A DNA stretch of 6,806 nucleotides from CBCPMX01 sp965120355 (GCA_965120355.1 CBCPMX010000093.1:1-6806), one strand, 5' to 3'; counted from the first letter of the stretch, positions 1 through 5,963 are shown. Program-made: numbers and translations. The notes: generated by a model from the letters alone, not told the origin.

Positions 1-415
1 AGGTAGCCATGACTGCCAGCAGCTTGTCCTTTTCCACGGTGTCAATTTTATTGATCACCAGGATGGCAGGCGCGCCGGCGTGTTTGAGCTGTTCGATCAG
101 GCCCTCTTCCTGGGGACCGATGTTGTCGATCGGCTCCACCAGCAGCAGAATGGCGTCCACATCGGCCACACTCTGTTTGACCACATCCACCATATAGTCG
201 CCCAGGCGTGTGCGGAGCCTGTGGAAACCCGGTGTGTCCATAAAGACCAACTGGGTGTCTCCCCTGGTCACCACGCCGCAGATGCGGTTGCGGGTCGTCT
301 GGGGCTTGTTGGAAACGATGGCCACCTTTTCCCCCACCATGGTATTGGTCAGGGTGCTTTTGCCCACATTGGGCCGGCCACAAATGGTGATCATCGCGGA
401 TTTTGTTTTGTTCAT
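1..415 (-). CDS. era: GTPase Era, N-terminal part (cut by window edge)
   Basis: Era is an essential Ras-like GTPase with a C-terminal KH domain that binds the 3' end of 16S rRNA and acts in late 30S subunit assembly. Only the first 138 codons lie in the window, and the reading frame is open at the left edge. The GTPase motifs are clear: GRPNVGKS (residues 13-20, P-loop), PQTTR (38-42, the Era-type switch I), DTPGFH (60-65, G3) and NKID (122-125, G4). The KH domain would lie beyond the window. The start ATG at 413-415 is preceded by a GAGGAT ribosome binding site and gives the usual short Era N-terminus. It is the last gene of the minus-strand cluster seen here and is separated from the acetyltransferase gene by 224 bases, so it may have its own promoter as well as read-through. 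The truncation is an artefact of the window. Confidence 0.97.
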   Translation of the reverse strand, partial: MNKTKSAMITICGRPNVGKSTLTNTMVGEKVAIVSNKPQTTRNRICGVVTRGDTQLVFMDTPGFHRLRTRLGDYMVDVVKQSVADVDAILLLVEPIDNIGPQEEGLIEQLKHAGAPAILVINKIDTVEKDKLLAVMAT

Positions 416-455
416 ATCAGGTCATCCTCAACTTTCTTGAACAATTTCTGTAAAA

Positions 456-647
456 TCAGTTCATAGTAAATAAAAAGCAGTCTTGCGCAAGCTTGACCAG
501 ATGGCAAACATCATTGGTGGGATTGCCAGGATCACAGGCACGGGTGCAACCGTTTATTTCTAAAGGCGCTTCCATAGTAAAACAAACAATGCGTACACAA
601 GTGCGGTTTTTTGCAGAAATACACGCCCATGCTTTCGTCCTAACCAT
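456..647 (-). CDS. Doubtful small Cys-rich ORF between the GNAT gene and era
   Basis: A 63-codon open frame starts at an ATG (645-647) that overlaps the last bases of the acetyltransferase gene and ends at 456, 40 bases before era. I do not recognise the product. It would contain seven cysteines (residues 9, 17, 22, 34, 38, 48, 57), with no clear signal peptide or membrane segment. A weak AGCAGG sits about 9 bases ahead of the ATG. For: it fills most of an otherwise empty gap, is collinear with the operon and is unusually rich in Cys. Against: the stretch is AT-richer than the flanking genes, the ribosome binding site is poor, and the frame also runs on upstream in the shadow frame of the acetyltransferase gene, so the start is not well defined. 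It could equally be a decayed remnant or non-coding spacer. Confidence 0.2.
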   Translation of the reverse strand: MVRTKAWACISAKNRTCVRIVCFTMEAPLEINGCTRACDPGNPTNDVCHLVKLAQDCFLFTMN

Positions 648-1110
648 CGTTTTTAACCTGCTCCAGCTGCTTCGTATAAAATGTACGGTACGGCGCGAAT
701 CCCACGGTCTCATAGAGCCGCTTTGCCGCTTCGTTGCCCTCCAGCACATTGAGGGTAAACGCCGTTTTTCCAAGGCTTTGCGCTTCCTCCATGGCGGCTT
801 CCACCAACGCGCGGCCATAGCCCCGCCGGCGGCATGCAGACAGCACGACCACCTGCTGCAAATGGGCCACAGCCCCATGGGTCTGGACCACCGCCATGCC
901 CACAATCTCTTCCGTTTGGCAGACCAGCAAAAACCCTGTCCTGCCATTGATAAAATCCAGCCAATAGGCATCCGGCATAGACGTCGTGAAATACAGCCGC
1001 TGTAAATACGCCGGCGTCATGCCTTTGGCGCTTTTCTCCAGGACTTTCCCCAAAACCTTCACCCGCGGCAGATCGGCGGGAACTGCCGGACGAATCTGAA
1101 ATTCACTCAT
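640..1110 (-). CDS. GNAT family N-acetyltransferase
   Basis: This 156-residue protein is a single GNAT domain, expected to be cytosolic and to transfer an acetyl group from acetyl-CoA to an amine; the substrate cannot be told from sequence. The N-terminus has the usual opening strand and helix (IRPAVPADLPRV, 6-17). Motif A is at about 86-111, with the acetyl-CoA pyrophosphate-binding segment RRRGYGR (94-100) fitting Q/RxxGxG/A. Motif B is NVLEGNEAAKRLYETVGF (121-138), typical of the family. The ATG at 1108-1110 overlaps the dgkA stop as ATGA and has AAGGGGAAAG upstream, so translation is probably coupled to dgkA. In Bacillus subtilis cytidine deaminase (cdd), not an acetyltransferase, lies between dgkA and era. 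Length is normal and no key motif is missing. A RimI-like protein acetyltransferase is possible but not shown. Confidence 0.9.
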   Translation of the reverse strand: MSEFQIRPAVPADLPRVKVLGKVLEKSAKGMTPAYLQRLYFTTSMPDAYWLDFINGRTGFLLVCQTEEIVGMAVVQTHGAVAHLQQVVVLSACRRRGYGRALVEAAMEEAQSLGKTAFTLNVLEGNEAAKRLYETVGFAPYRTFYTKQLEQVKNDG

Positions 1111-1592
1111 GGCTCTTTCCCCTTTTCAGTCCCTCTGGCGGAGAGGAACAGCACATGGACAACGCTGAGCAGCACAGCCGCAACCAGCAGCACTGCCGCC
1201 CAATGATGGGTTCGCAGGGTCTGGCCCAACACCGCGGGGGTCTCTCCGCTGCAAAAAACCAGCAGCGCCACCACCACTGACGCTATGGCCGCCGCCAGCA
1301 CGGCCCCGGCAGCCGCGTCCTTGACGCGGCCAACAGCCGGATCAAACTCTGCCGTCACCCGATTGCACAGCATCTCCACCGCCGTATTCAGCAGCTCCAG
1401 CGCCGTCACCAGTCCAAAGCACAGCACCACCGCTGTCCATTTCCAGGCCGGCAGGCGCGCCAGAATCCCCACCAGGACAACCAACGCCACAGCGTTGAGA
1501 TGGATACGCATATTCCGCTGCGTGCGGATGGTAGCCATAATGCCGCGAAAGGCATAGCCAAACCCCCGCAGCAGCGCGAAAATATGTTCCAT
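1107..1592 (-). CDS. dgkA: DgkA-type diacylglycerol/undecaprenol kinase
   Basis: This small integral membrane kinase belongs to the DgkA family. Gram-positive members mostly phosphorylate undecaprenol, regenerating the lipid carrier for wall synthesis. Family signatures are ELLNTAVE (residues 66-73, with Glu66 and Glu73 matching the catalytic and metal-binding glutamates of the family) and VGRVKDAAAGAVL (87-99). Membrane segments are at about 32-47, 52-75 and 92-113. Two features are odd. The conserved early acidic position in the ERN-F/M motif of many homologues reads QRNM here (Gln25). The protein also has 161 residues, longer than the usual 115-140, with a fourth hydrophobic segment (about 130-152) after a linker. 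The start ATG has GGAGGG upstream and lies 14 bases after the ybeY stop; the stop overlaps the GNAT start. The position beside ybeY and era is the standard one. Family assignment is firm; the lipid substrate is inferred. Confidence 0.93.
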   Translation of the reverse strand: MEHIFALLRGFGYAFRGIMATIRTQRNMRIHLNAVALVVLVGILARLPAWKWTAVVLCFGLVTALELLNTAVEMLCNRVTAEFDPAVGRVKDAAAGAVLAAAIASVVVALLVFCSGETPAVLGQTLRTHHWAAVLLVAAVLLSVVHVLFLSARGTEKGKEP

Positions 1593-1606
1593 GTCAGCCC
1601 TCCAGC

Positions 1607-2101
1607 TCAGCGGGAAATACCCATGCCGTCCATGATCTCCTCTTCCCGCTTGCGCATCTGGGCTTTCATGGCGCCTTCATCCACATGGTCATACCCCAGC
1701 AGGTGCAGAACGGAATGGACCGTCAAATAGCCGGTCTCGCGCTCTACGCTGTGTCCGAACTCCTCTGCCTGGGCCTTGGCGCGCTCCAAAGAGATGCACA
1801 TGTCCCCCAACGGAAGCAGACCCGTGTCCGGATCTGTCAAAATCGTCAGATCCTCCGGCAGCTGGCCCGGCGTAAATTCGAACATGGGAAAAGACAGCAC
1901 GTCCGTGGGCCTGTCCACTCCACGGCTCTTTCGATTGATCTCCTGAATTCCAGCGTCATCAGTGACCATGACATTGATCTCACAGGCAGCCTTGACACCT
2001 TCGGCCTCCAAAGCGCTGACAATACAGCGGGTCAGATGGGCCTGCAGTGCGGCGTCCTCCATCGTGTCCTTTGCAAATGCAATATAAATCTCGTGCTCCA
2101 T
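1607..2101 (-). CDS. ybeY: rRNA maturation endoribonuclease YbeY
   Basis: YbeY is a zinc-dependent, single-strand-specific endoribonuclease involved in 16S rRNA 3'-end maturation and 70S ribosome quality control. The 164-residue product carries the diagnostic metal-binding motif HSVLHLLGYDH, with His129, His133 and His139 as ligands. It also has the conserved DRPTDVLSFP segment (63-72) containing the functional Arg64, and LGDMCIS (99-104), all usual for the family. The frame is open upstream to an ATG at 2189-2191, but that start would lie deep inside phoH. The ATG at 2099-2101 gives the normal family length and has AGTAGGAT upstream, overlapping the phoH stop codon. Only 7 bases separate it from phoH, whereas Bacillus subtilis has an HD-domain membrane protein gene (yqfF/pgpH) between them. 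Its pairing with phoH and era suggests a common rRNA-processing role. Confidence 0.97.
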   Translation of the reverse strand: MEHEIYIAFAKDTMEDAALQAHLTRCIVSALEAEGVKAACEINVMVTDDAGIQEINRKSRGVDRPTDVLSFPMFEFTPGQLPEDLTILTDPDTGLLPLGDMCISLERAKAQAEEFGHSVERETGYLTVHSVLHLLGYDHVDEGAMKAQMRKREEEIMDGMGISR

Positions 2102-2108
2102 ATGGATC

Positions 2109-3110
2109 CTACTTCTTTCGTGTATAGGTTTTTCCAGCAGCAAACTGCTGCTTTTTCTGATTTTTGGCCTCAAACGCCTCATAGGCGGCAATAATGCGCT
2201 GGACCAGGGCGTGACGCACTACATCGTTGGCCGTCAGGCGGCAGATGGCCACATCTTCCACTCCATCTAGAATGCGGATGGCATCCTTTAAGCCGCTGAC
2301 CTTGTCCGAGGGCAGGTCAATCTGGGTAATGTCGCCGGTGATGACAATTTTCGAGCCAAAGCCAAGACGGGTCAGGAACATCTTCATCTGCTCCCGGGTT
2401 GTATTCTGCGCTTCATCCAGAATAATAAAGCTGTCGTCCAACGTGCGGCCACGCATATACGCCAGAGGCGCCACTTCAATATTGCCCCGTTCCAGATACT
2501 TATTGTACGTCTCCGCGCCCAGCATATCAAACAGGGCGTCGTACAAGGGCCGCAGATAGGGATCCACCTTGTTCTGCAAATCGCCGGGCAGGAAGCCCAG
2601 GCGCTCGCCGGCCTCCACCGCCGGGCGGGTCAGGATGATTCGGTTGACCTGCTTGGCCCGGAATGCCGCCACGGCCATGGCCACAGCCAGATACGTCTTG
2701 CCCGTACCGGCGGGACCGACGCCTACGGTGATGGTGTTTTTTCCAATGGCCTTCAGATACTTCTGCTGGCCAAGGGTTTTGGCTTTGACAGGCTTCCCCT
2801 TGGCAGTCACGCAGACCACATCCTTGGCCAGATCCCCAATCTTGTCGTCATTGTCGCTTTTGACCATATTGATGATATAGCGGACTTTCTGCTCGTCAAT
2901 GATCTCGCCCTTCCCTGCCAGGGTCAAAAGCCCTTCCAGAGCCCGGGCGCCCCGGTCAGCATCCTCCGGCTCACCGGTGACTTTCAGTTCTGTACCGCGA
3001 TTGGTAATGTGGACGTTGCATCCCTGTTCAATGAGCTTGATATTGGCGTCGAACGAGCCGAACACGTCAATGATCTGCTCCATCCGCTCCGCGTTAATCG
3101 TCTTCTCCAT
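2109..3110 (-). CDS. phoH: PhoH family ATPase
   Basis: This is a cytoplasmic P-loop NTPase of the PhoH/PhoL family, 333 residues and full length. These proteins are predicted RNA-associated ATPases and are conserved next to ybeY; the exact substrate is unsettled. Residues 1-110 form the N-terminal domain usual in this family, followed by the ATPase domain. The Walker A motif is GPAGTGKT (132-139), the family signature RPAVEAGERLGFLPG is at 162-176, and Walker B is FIILDEAQ (228-235). The sensor-like GD.TQIDLP is at 259-267, and the C-terminal DVVRH...II.AYE block is intact. The last 20 residues are basic. The ATG at 3108-3110 has CCAGGAG about 8 bases upstream and overlaps the 3' end of yqfD by 17 bases, indicating coupled expression. 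An AT-rich stretch about 300 bases upstream, inside yqfD, may supply a vegetative promoter. Confidence 0.97.
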   Translation of the reverse strand: MEKTINAERMEQIIDVFGSFDANIKLIEQGCNVHITNRGTELKVTGEPEDADRGARALEGLLTLAGKGEIIDEQKVRYIINMVKSDNDDKIGDLAKDVVCVTAKGKPVKAKTLGQQKYLKAIGKNTITVGVGPAGTGKTYLAVAMAVAAFRAKQVNRIILTRPAVEAGERLGFLPGDLQNKVDPYLRPLYDALFDMLGAETYNKYLERGNIEVAPLAYMRGRTLDDSFIILDEAQNTTREQMKMFLTRLGFGSKIVITGDITQIDLPSDKVSGLKDAIRILDGVEDVAICRLTANDVVRHALVQRIIAAYEAFEAKNQKKQQFAAGKTYTRKK

Positions 3111-4299
3111 AAATCACACTCCTGGAAAACTCCACCGAAACCTTCCGGCTGATTTCCTCCCGACAGTCGAGCACTGCCGACAGCGTATGCCGTCCGGCGG
3201 CGGATCTAATAGTCTGGCGCATGGACAGGATCTCGCCAGCCACCATGCCGGCACGAACGGTATCCTGTACAGCTTGTTCCATGAGCGCTGCCGCATTCTC
3301 CTGGTCCACGTCCGCCGGCATGGCAGTATAAGCCACCGCGGTAACGATCTCCAGCGTCACCGGCAACGTAAAATCTCCCGGCAGCGTCAAGGTATATTCT
3401 GAAATGATTTTATCACAAGTAGTCAAAGGAATTCCACTGTTTCCCGATATTTTTATTCTTTTTCTTCCGATGACCAGATATTTTGCCACTTCTACAGCAT
3501 CAGTTTCTTGTTTTTGGTAAACTTGATCCGGCGTTACTGCCGTAACTTCATGCCAGGTCAGCGCATAGATTTCGGCCATAGCATTGGAAAGCTGCACCCG
3601 GGTGGTCTGATCCTGCACACCTGTCACCAGCAGTTCCCCTTCCAGAACCGTCTGTCCTGTCTGCGCCACGGCCTTGCCCTGCATCACATCCATGGAGACA
3701 ATGACGCCGGCCCGGCTGGCGACGATATTACTGACTGCCGTCCGGTCCACCACCTCCGGCGTCTCCAACCGCTCCCGGACCAGCACTTCAGCCCGCCCGC
3801 CCGTGCGGTTGACCGTTAGCCATTCCAGCTGTGGGAACCGCTCCAACATCTGATACTTCAGCTTCTGCGGCTCAATAGAGGGGCCAAAGGTACCAAACCC
3901 GACACCCAATTCCTCCAGCGCCCGCAGAATTTCCTCCTCGTGAATGGTCTCACAGCCGTAAACCTGGATAGACCAGACGAACTGCGGCAAAATCAGAACC
4001 GCTGCCAGCGCCAGCACCAATCCGGCCAGCAGGACAGGCCGCCGTTTCAGCCCGTAAAACACGCTCCGGAAACCGAAAACTGCCGTCACTTCCGCTTCAC
4101 ACATGGCCTTCCGGCACAGCTCCACGGCCTGCGCACGGTCCCGGTATAACACCTTCACAGTCACAGTGAAGTCATCCACCCGGGTCAGATCCCAAAACCG
4201 AAGCCGCGCCGACGCCAACCGGTTTACCGCTGTCTCCGGCGCAGCACCCCGTACCGTCAGCATCGCCCAGCCCCAGAAAAAGTAGACAAGCCGCATCAT
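3094..4299 (-). CDS. yqfD: Sporulation protein YqfD
   Basis: YqfD is a membrane-anchored sporulation protein. In Bacillus subtilis its gene belongs to the sigma-E (mother cell) regulon; the molecular role is not well defined. The 401-residue product begins with a basic/aromatic N-terminal region (VYFFWGW, 5-11). Residues 12-85 are a small soluble domain, 88-110 is one clear membrane segment (LLAGLVLALAAVLILPQFVW), and the rest is a long domain after the membrane, with YGCETIHEEEIL (114-125) shortly past the segment as in homologues. The ATG at 4297-4299 overlaps the yqfC stop as ATGA and is preceded by GGAGGTG at about 8 bases. The gene also codes the start region of phoH in its last 17 bases. 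Codons for about residues 255-310 (roughly 3380-3530) are strikingly AT-rich compared with the rest. Identification rests on the fold pattern and the yqfC-yqfD-phoH order. Confidence 0.93.
   Translation of the reverse strand: MMRLVYFFWGWAMLTVRGAAPETAVNRLASARLRFWDLTRVDDFTVTVKVLYRDRAQAVELCRKAMCEAEVTAVFGFRSVFYGLKRRPVLLAGLVLALAAVLILPQFVWSIQVYGCETIHEEEILRALEELGVGFGTFGPSIEPQKLKYQMLERFPQLEWLTVNRTGGRAEVLVRERLETPEVVDRTAVSNIVASRAGVIVSMDVMQGKAVAQTGQTVLEGELLVTGVQDQTTRVQLSNAMAEIYALTWHEVTAVTPDQVYQKQETDAVEVAKYLVIGRKRIKISGNSGIPLTTCDKIISEYTLTLPGDFTLPVTLEIVTAVAYTAMPADVDQENAAALMEQAVQDTVRAGMVAGEILSMRQTIRSAAGRHTLSAVLDCREEISRKVSVEFSRSVIYGEDD
3391..3418 (-). promoter_or_regulatory. Possible internal promoter within yqfD
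   Basis: On the minus strand positions 3415-3407 read TGATAAAAT, an extended -10 element (TGn followed by TAAAAT, five of six matches to the vegetative hexamer). It sits in a locally AT-rich part of yqfD. A second, weaker reading in the same place is TTGTGA (3418-3413) with TATACC (3396-3391) at 16-base spacing. Either would drive transcription into phoH, ybeY, dgkA and era about 300 bases downstream. This would explain how housekeeping genes are expressed behind two sporulation genes. AT-rich coding sequence easily produces such matches by chance. Confidence 0.25.
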
Positions 4300-4589
4300 A
4301 CGCCCGACACCTCCAAACGCACGGCTGTGATCTGACCTGTCAGCACAATCTGCGCATGGTCCATGCTGCGAACTGTCAGATCCAGCCCCTCCACCACCAC
4401 AGCGCCCATATTGACCTCCACCACAATTCGTTCCGTGCCGTATTCCCGAATGCCATTATGCCGCTCAATGGCAAGCTTCGAAAAGCCAGTCAGCTCCAAC
4501 CGCGGCAGTCCGGCCACCAGATCTGCCGGCAGTTCCAGCCGGTCTGCGGCATGGCTCAGCAATTGTCTCGGCAAATGTTCCTTTGACAA
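4296..4589 (-). CDS. yqfC: Sporulation protein YqfC (YabP/YqfC family), TTG start
   Basis: This is a 97-residue protein of the YabP/YqfC family. In Bacillus subtilis yqfC is a sigma-E-dependent sporulation gene directly upstream of yqfD; the related YabP/SafA-context proteins act in spore envelope formation, but the YqfC mechanism is not known. The recognisable core is LPRLELTGFSKLAIERH (28-44), then GIREY and a beta-rich stretch with repeated valines (residues 54-95), with no membrane segment. No ATG is available in frame near the N-terminus. The TTG at 4587-4589 is chosen because a very good ribosome binding site, AGGGGTGAT on the minus strand (4601-4593), lies 7 bases ahead of it counting from the AGGGG. 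It overlaps yqfD by 4 bases. It is the first gene of the minus-strand cluster, with its promoter region in the divergent spacer shared with ylbJ. Confidence 0.92.
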   Translation of the reverse strand: MSKEHLPRQLLSHAADRLELPADLVAGLPRLELTGFSKLAIERHNGIREYGTERIVVEVNMGAVVVEGLDLTVRSMDHAQIVLTGQITAVRLEVSGV

Positions 4590-4592
4590 AGA

Positions 4593-4601
4593 ATCACCCC
4601 T
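4593..4601 (-). promoter_or_regulatory. yqfC ribosome binding site that fixes the TTG start
   Basis: On the minus strand 4601-4593 reads AGGGGTGAT, eight of nine bases of the AGGAGGTGAT-type anti-16S complement. The AGGGG core ends 7 bases before the TTG at 4589. No other start codon in this frame has a comparable site, so this element decides the start of yqfC. Confidence 0.75.
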
Positions 4602-4612
4602 ATTCCGCAGCC

Positions 4613-4647
4613 TGTCAACAGTGGCAGAACCCGTGCACTGTTTGACA
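4613..4647 (-). repeat. Inverted repeat / hairpin in the yqfC leader
   Basis: The arms TGTCAACAGTG (4613-4623) and CACTGTTTGACA (4636-4647) are complementary over 11 base pairs with one bulged base; the loop is 12 bases. In the yqfC transcript it would form a stable hairpin ending about 12 bases before the ribosome binding site. There is no U-run after it, so it is not an intrinsic terminator. It could affect translation or mRNA stability, or be a DNA operator. Both arms happen to contain TTGACA/TGTCAA, which imitates a -35 box. Confidence 0.6.
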
Positions 4648-4669
4648 CCCGCTTGTTCTCCGTTCCCTT

Positions 4670-4699
4670 TATCCTATGTGGGACTGGCAAGTAACTTGC
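4670..4699 (-). promoter_or_regulatory. Candidate sporulation (sigma-E/K-type) promoter of yqfC-yqfD
   Basis: On the minus strand 4678-4670 reads CATAGGATA, an exact fit to the CATAnnnTA -10 pattern shared by sigma-E and sigma-K promoters. Fourteen bases upstream, GCAAGTT (4699-4693) matches five of seven positions of the sigma-E -35 consensus KMATATT. Transcription would begin near 4664, giving a leader of about 75 bases that contains the 4613-4647 hairpin. yqfC and yqfD are known sigma-E genes in Bacillus subtilis, which supports the reading; the start site is not shown by sequence alone. Confidence 0.45.
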
Positions 4700-4716
4700 C
4701 TGCCGCGCATAGAATA
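4687..4716 (+). promoter_or_regulatory. Candidate sporulation (sigma-E/K-type) promoter of ylbJ
   Basis: CATAGAATA at 4708-4716 fits CATAnnnTA exactly and matches seven of eight bases of the sigma-E -10 CATACAHT. GCAAGTA at 4687-4693, 14 bases upstream, matches four of seven -35 positions. It faces ylbJ, a sigma-E gene in Bacillus subtilis. A weakness is that transcription would start near 4722, leaving a leader of only about 12 bases whose first bases are already the ribosome binding site. Confidence 0.38.
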
Positions 4717-4720
4717 GCAC

Positions 4721-4729
4721 TGAGGTGAT
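4721..4729 (+). promoter_or_regulatory. ylbJ ribosome binding site that fixes the ATG start
   Basis: TGAGGTGAT at 4721-4729 is a near-consensus ribosome binding site 8 bases (from GAGG) before the ATG at 4734. The in-frame GTG at 4725 lies inside this site and so is not the start. Confidence 0.8.
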
Positions 4730-4733
4730 ACAA

Positions 4734-5909
4734 ATGGCAAAACTGCTGTCAAACAGAAAAATCTATGACCGGCTGGTGGCTTTGGCCCTGGGAACGGCAG
4801 TACTGGCTCTGGTGCTGTTTCCGGCTCAGGCGGTGGAGGCGGCAAAAAGCGGACTGGAGTTGTGCTGCAATGTCATCATCCCCTCTCTGTTTCCCTTTTT
4901 TGTACTGTCCTCCATGTGCGTGGAGCTGGGGCTGATCCGCCAGCTGGGAAAACTGACTGAGCCGATTATGCGCCCTCTTTTCCACGTCAGCGGCACCTGT
5001 GCCGCCGCCTTTGTGCTGGGTATCATCGGCGGTTATCCCGTCGGCGCACGAACGGCCATTTCTCTATATGAAAAGCGGGCCATTTCCAAAGCAGAGGCAG
5101 AACGATTGCTGTCCTTCTGCAACAACTCCGGTCCCGCCTTTATTTTGGGCGTCGTGGGCGCAGGAATTTTCTCTTCCAGTGCTGTGGGGCTGCTGCTGTA
5201 CTTTGCACATATTGCGGCGTCCGTTCTGGTTGGGCTGTGCTTCCGGTTCTATAAGCCGGAACGGCTCACTTCCGCACGGGCCAGTACCCGCATTGAAACG
5301 GTGCGGTTCTCCACTGCCTTCACCACTTGCGTCAAGGACGCGTTTTCTTCCACCCTCAACATCTGCGCTTTTGTGATCTTTTTCACTGTTGTCATCCGAA
5401 TGCTGTTTCTGTCCGGCGCCATGACCGTCGCCGCCAGAGGCGTGGCGTTCCTCCTGGCGCCTTTGGGATTTACGGAGCAGTGGGCGGAAAAACTCCTGAC
5501 CGGCATCATCGAGATGTCCTCCGGCGTCTGGAGTCTCCAATCGGCGGCAGGCACTCTGACGGGAAAGCTTTCCATGGCAGCCTTTATTCTCGGCTGGGCT
5601 GGCGTTTCCGTCCACTGTCAGGTGCTCTCTTTCATCGGTTCTACGGGCCTGTCTACCCGTACATACATTGGAGGGAAATTCCTCCACGGCATCTTCTCTG
5701 CCGCACTGGTGGCGCTGCTGGCCAGGGTATTGCCGCTGGAAACGCCGGTCTCCCACTATTATGCCCAACAGATTACCGGCATCGCGACCATGGATTTCTC
5801 CTCGGCTCTGACAGTCAGCACCATCTCTGCCTGTGTGGTTTGGCTGATCATGATCATACTTTCCTTTTATATTATCCACCGGGCGTCGCACAATGTGCGG
5901 CTGCGATAA
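4734..5909 (+). CDS. ylbJ: Sporulation integral membrane protein YlbJ
   Basis: This is a polytopic membrane protein of 391 residues with the nucleoside-recognition (GATE) fold, YlbJ type. In Bacillus subtilis ylbJ is sigma-E controlled and needed for spore cortex formation; transport is suspected but the substrate is not established. Conserved loops typical of this family are PSLFPFFVLSS (50-60), GGYPVGAR (99-106), CNNSGPAF (129-136), EMSSG (260-264) and GWAGVSVHCQ (287-296). Hydrophobic helices lie at about 12-30, 45-65, 88-100, 133-170, 207-225, 232-243, 282-300, 318-335 and 358-381. The soluble stretch 172-200 separates two repeated halves. The start is the ATG with TGAGGTGAT ahead, not the GTG three codons earlier. 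It is transcribed away from yqfC, and its candidate promoter mirrors that of yqfC. No terminator follows, so read-through into the small downstream gene is likely. Confidence 0.94.
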   Translation: MAKLLSNRKIYDRLVALALGTAVLALVLFPAQAVEAAKSGLELCCNVIIPSLFPFFVLSSMCVELGLIRQLGKLTEPIMRPLFHVSGTCAAAFVLGIIGGYPVGARTAISLYEKRAISKAEAERLLSFCNNSGPAFILGVVGAGIFSSSAVGLLLYFAHIAASVLVGLCFRFYKPERLTSARASTRIETVRFSTAFTTCVKDAFSSTLNICAFVIFFTVVIRMLFLSGAMTVAARGVAFLLAPLGFTEQWAEKLLTGIIEMSSGVWSLQSAAGTLTGKLSMAAFILGWAGVSVHCQVLSFIGSTGLSTRTYIGGKFLHGIFSAALVALLARVLPLETPVSHYYAQQITGIATMDFSSALTVSTISACVVWLIMIILSFYIIHRASHNVRLR

Positions 5910-5943
5910 TCAGAAATCAGCGCTTTCATTTTCCCGAAAAATC

Positions 5944-5952
5944 TGTTATAAT
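5944..5952 (+). promoter_or_regulatory. Extended -10 vegetative promoter for the small four-Cys gene
   Basis: TGTTATAAT at 5944-5952 is a perfect TATAAT with the TGn extension. The -35 region 17 bases upstream (TTTCAT, 5924-5929) is poor, as is common for extended -10 promoters. Transcription would begin near 5959, 72 bases before the next start codon, so the small gene can be expressed independently of ylbJ. Confidence 0.6.
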
Positions 5953-5963
5953 GGCAAAGAACA

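Larger units (their letters stand above)
4670..4716. repeat. 47-base symmetric dyad in the divergent yqfC/ylbJ spacer
   Basis: At the core is a perfect inverted repeat, GGCAAGTAACTTGCC (4686-4700), with one central base at 4693. Flanking it at equal distances (7 bases on each side) are TATCCTATG (4670-4678) and CATAGAATA (4708-4716), which are inverted copies matching at eight of nine bases. The whole element is therefore a near-symmetric dyad centred on 4693. It can be read as two back-to-back promoters sharing a -35 zone, or as an operator, or both. Confidence 0.8.

Noticed and set aside
501..563. 20-codon plus-strand frame MANIIGGIARITGTGATVYF
   Set aside because: It has no ribosome binding site, no recognisable family, runs against the operon and is short enough to be chance.
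2102..2191. Upstream ATG for ybeY at 2189-2191 (30 extra residues)
   Set aside because: It would sit inside the phoH C-terminus; the ATG at 2101 has a ribosome binding site and gives the family's normal length.
4642..4675. Vegetative promoter with TTGACA at 4642 and TATCCT at 4670
   Set aside because: The spacing is 22 bases, too long, and the TTGACA is one arm of the 4613-4647 inverted repeat.
4725..4733. GTG start for ylbJ at 4725
   Set aside because: This GTG is part of the ribosome binding site GAGGTGAT that serves the ATG at 4734.
5064..5891. Long open frame of 275 codons on the minus strand
   Set aside because: It lies wholly opposite ylbJ, whose product shows clear family motifs; the minus-strand product is Arg/Gly/Gln-rich low-complexity sequence typical of an antisense shadow.
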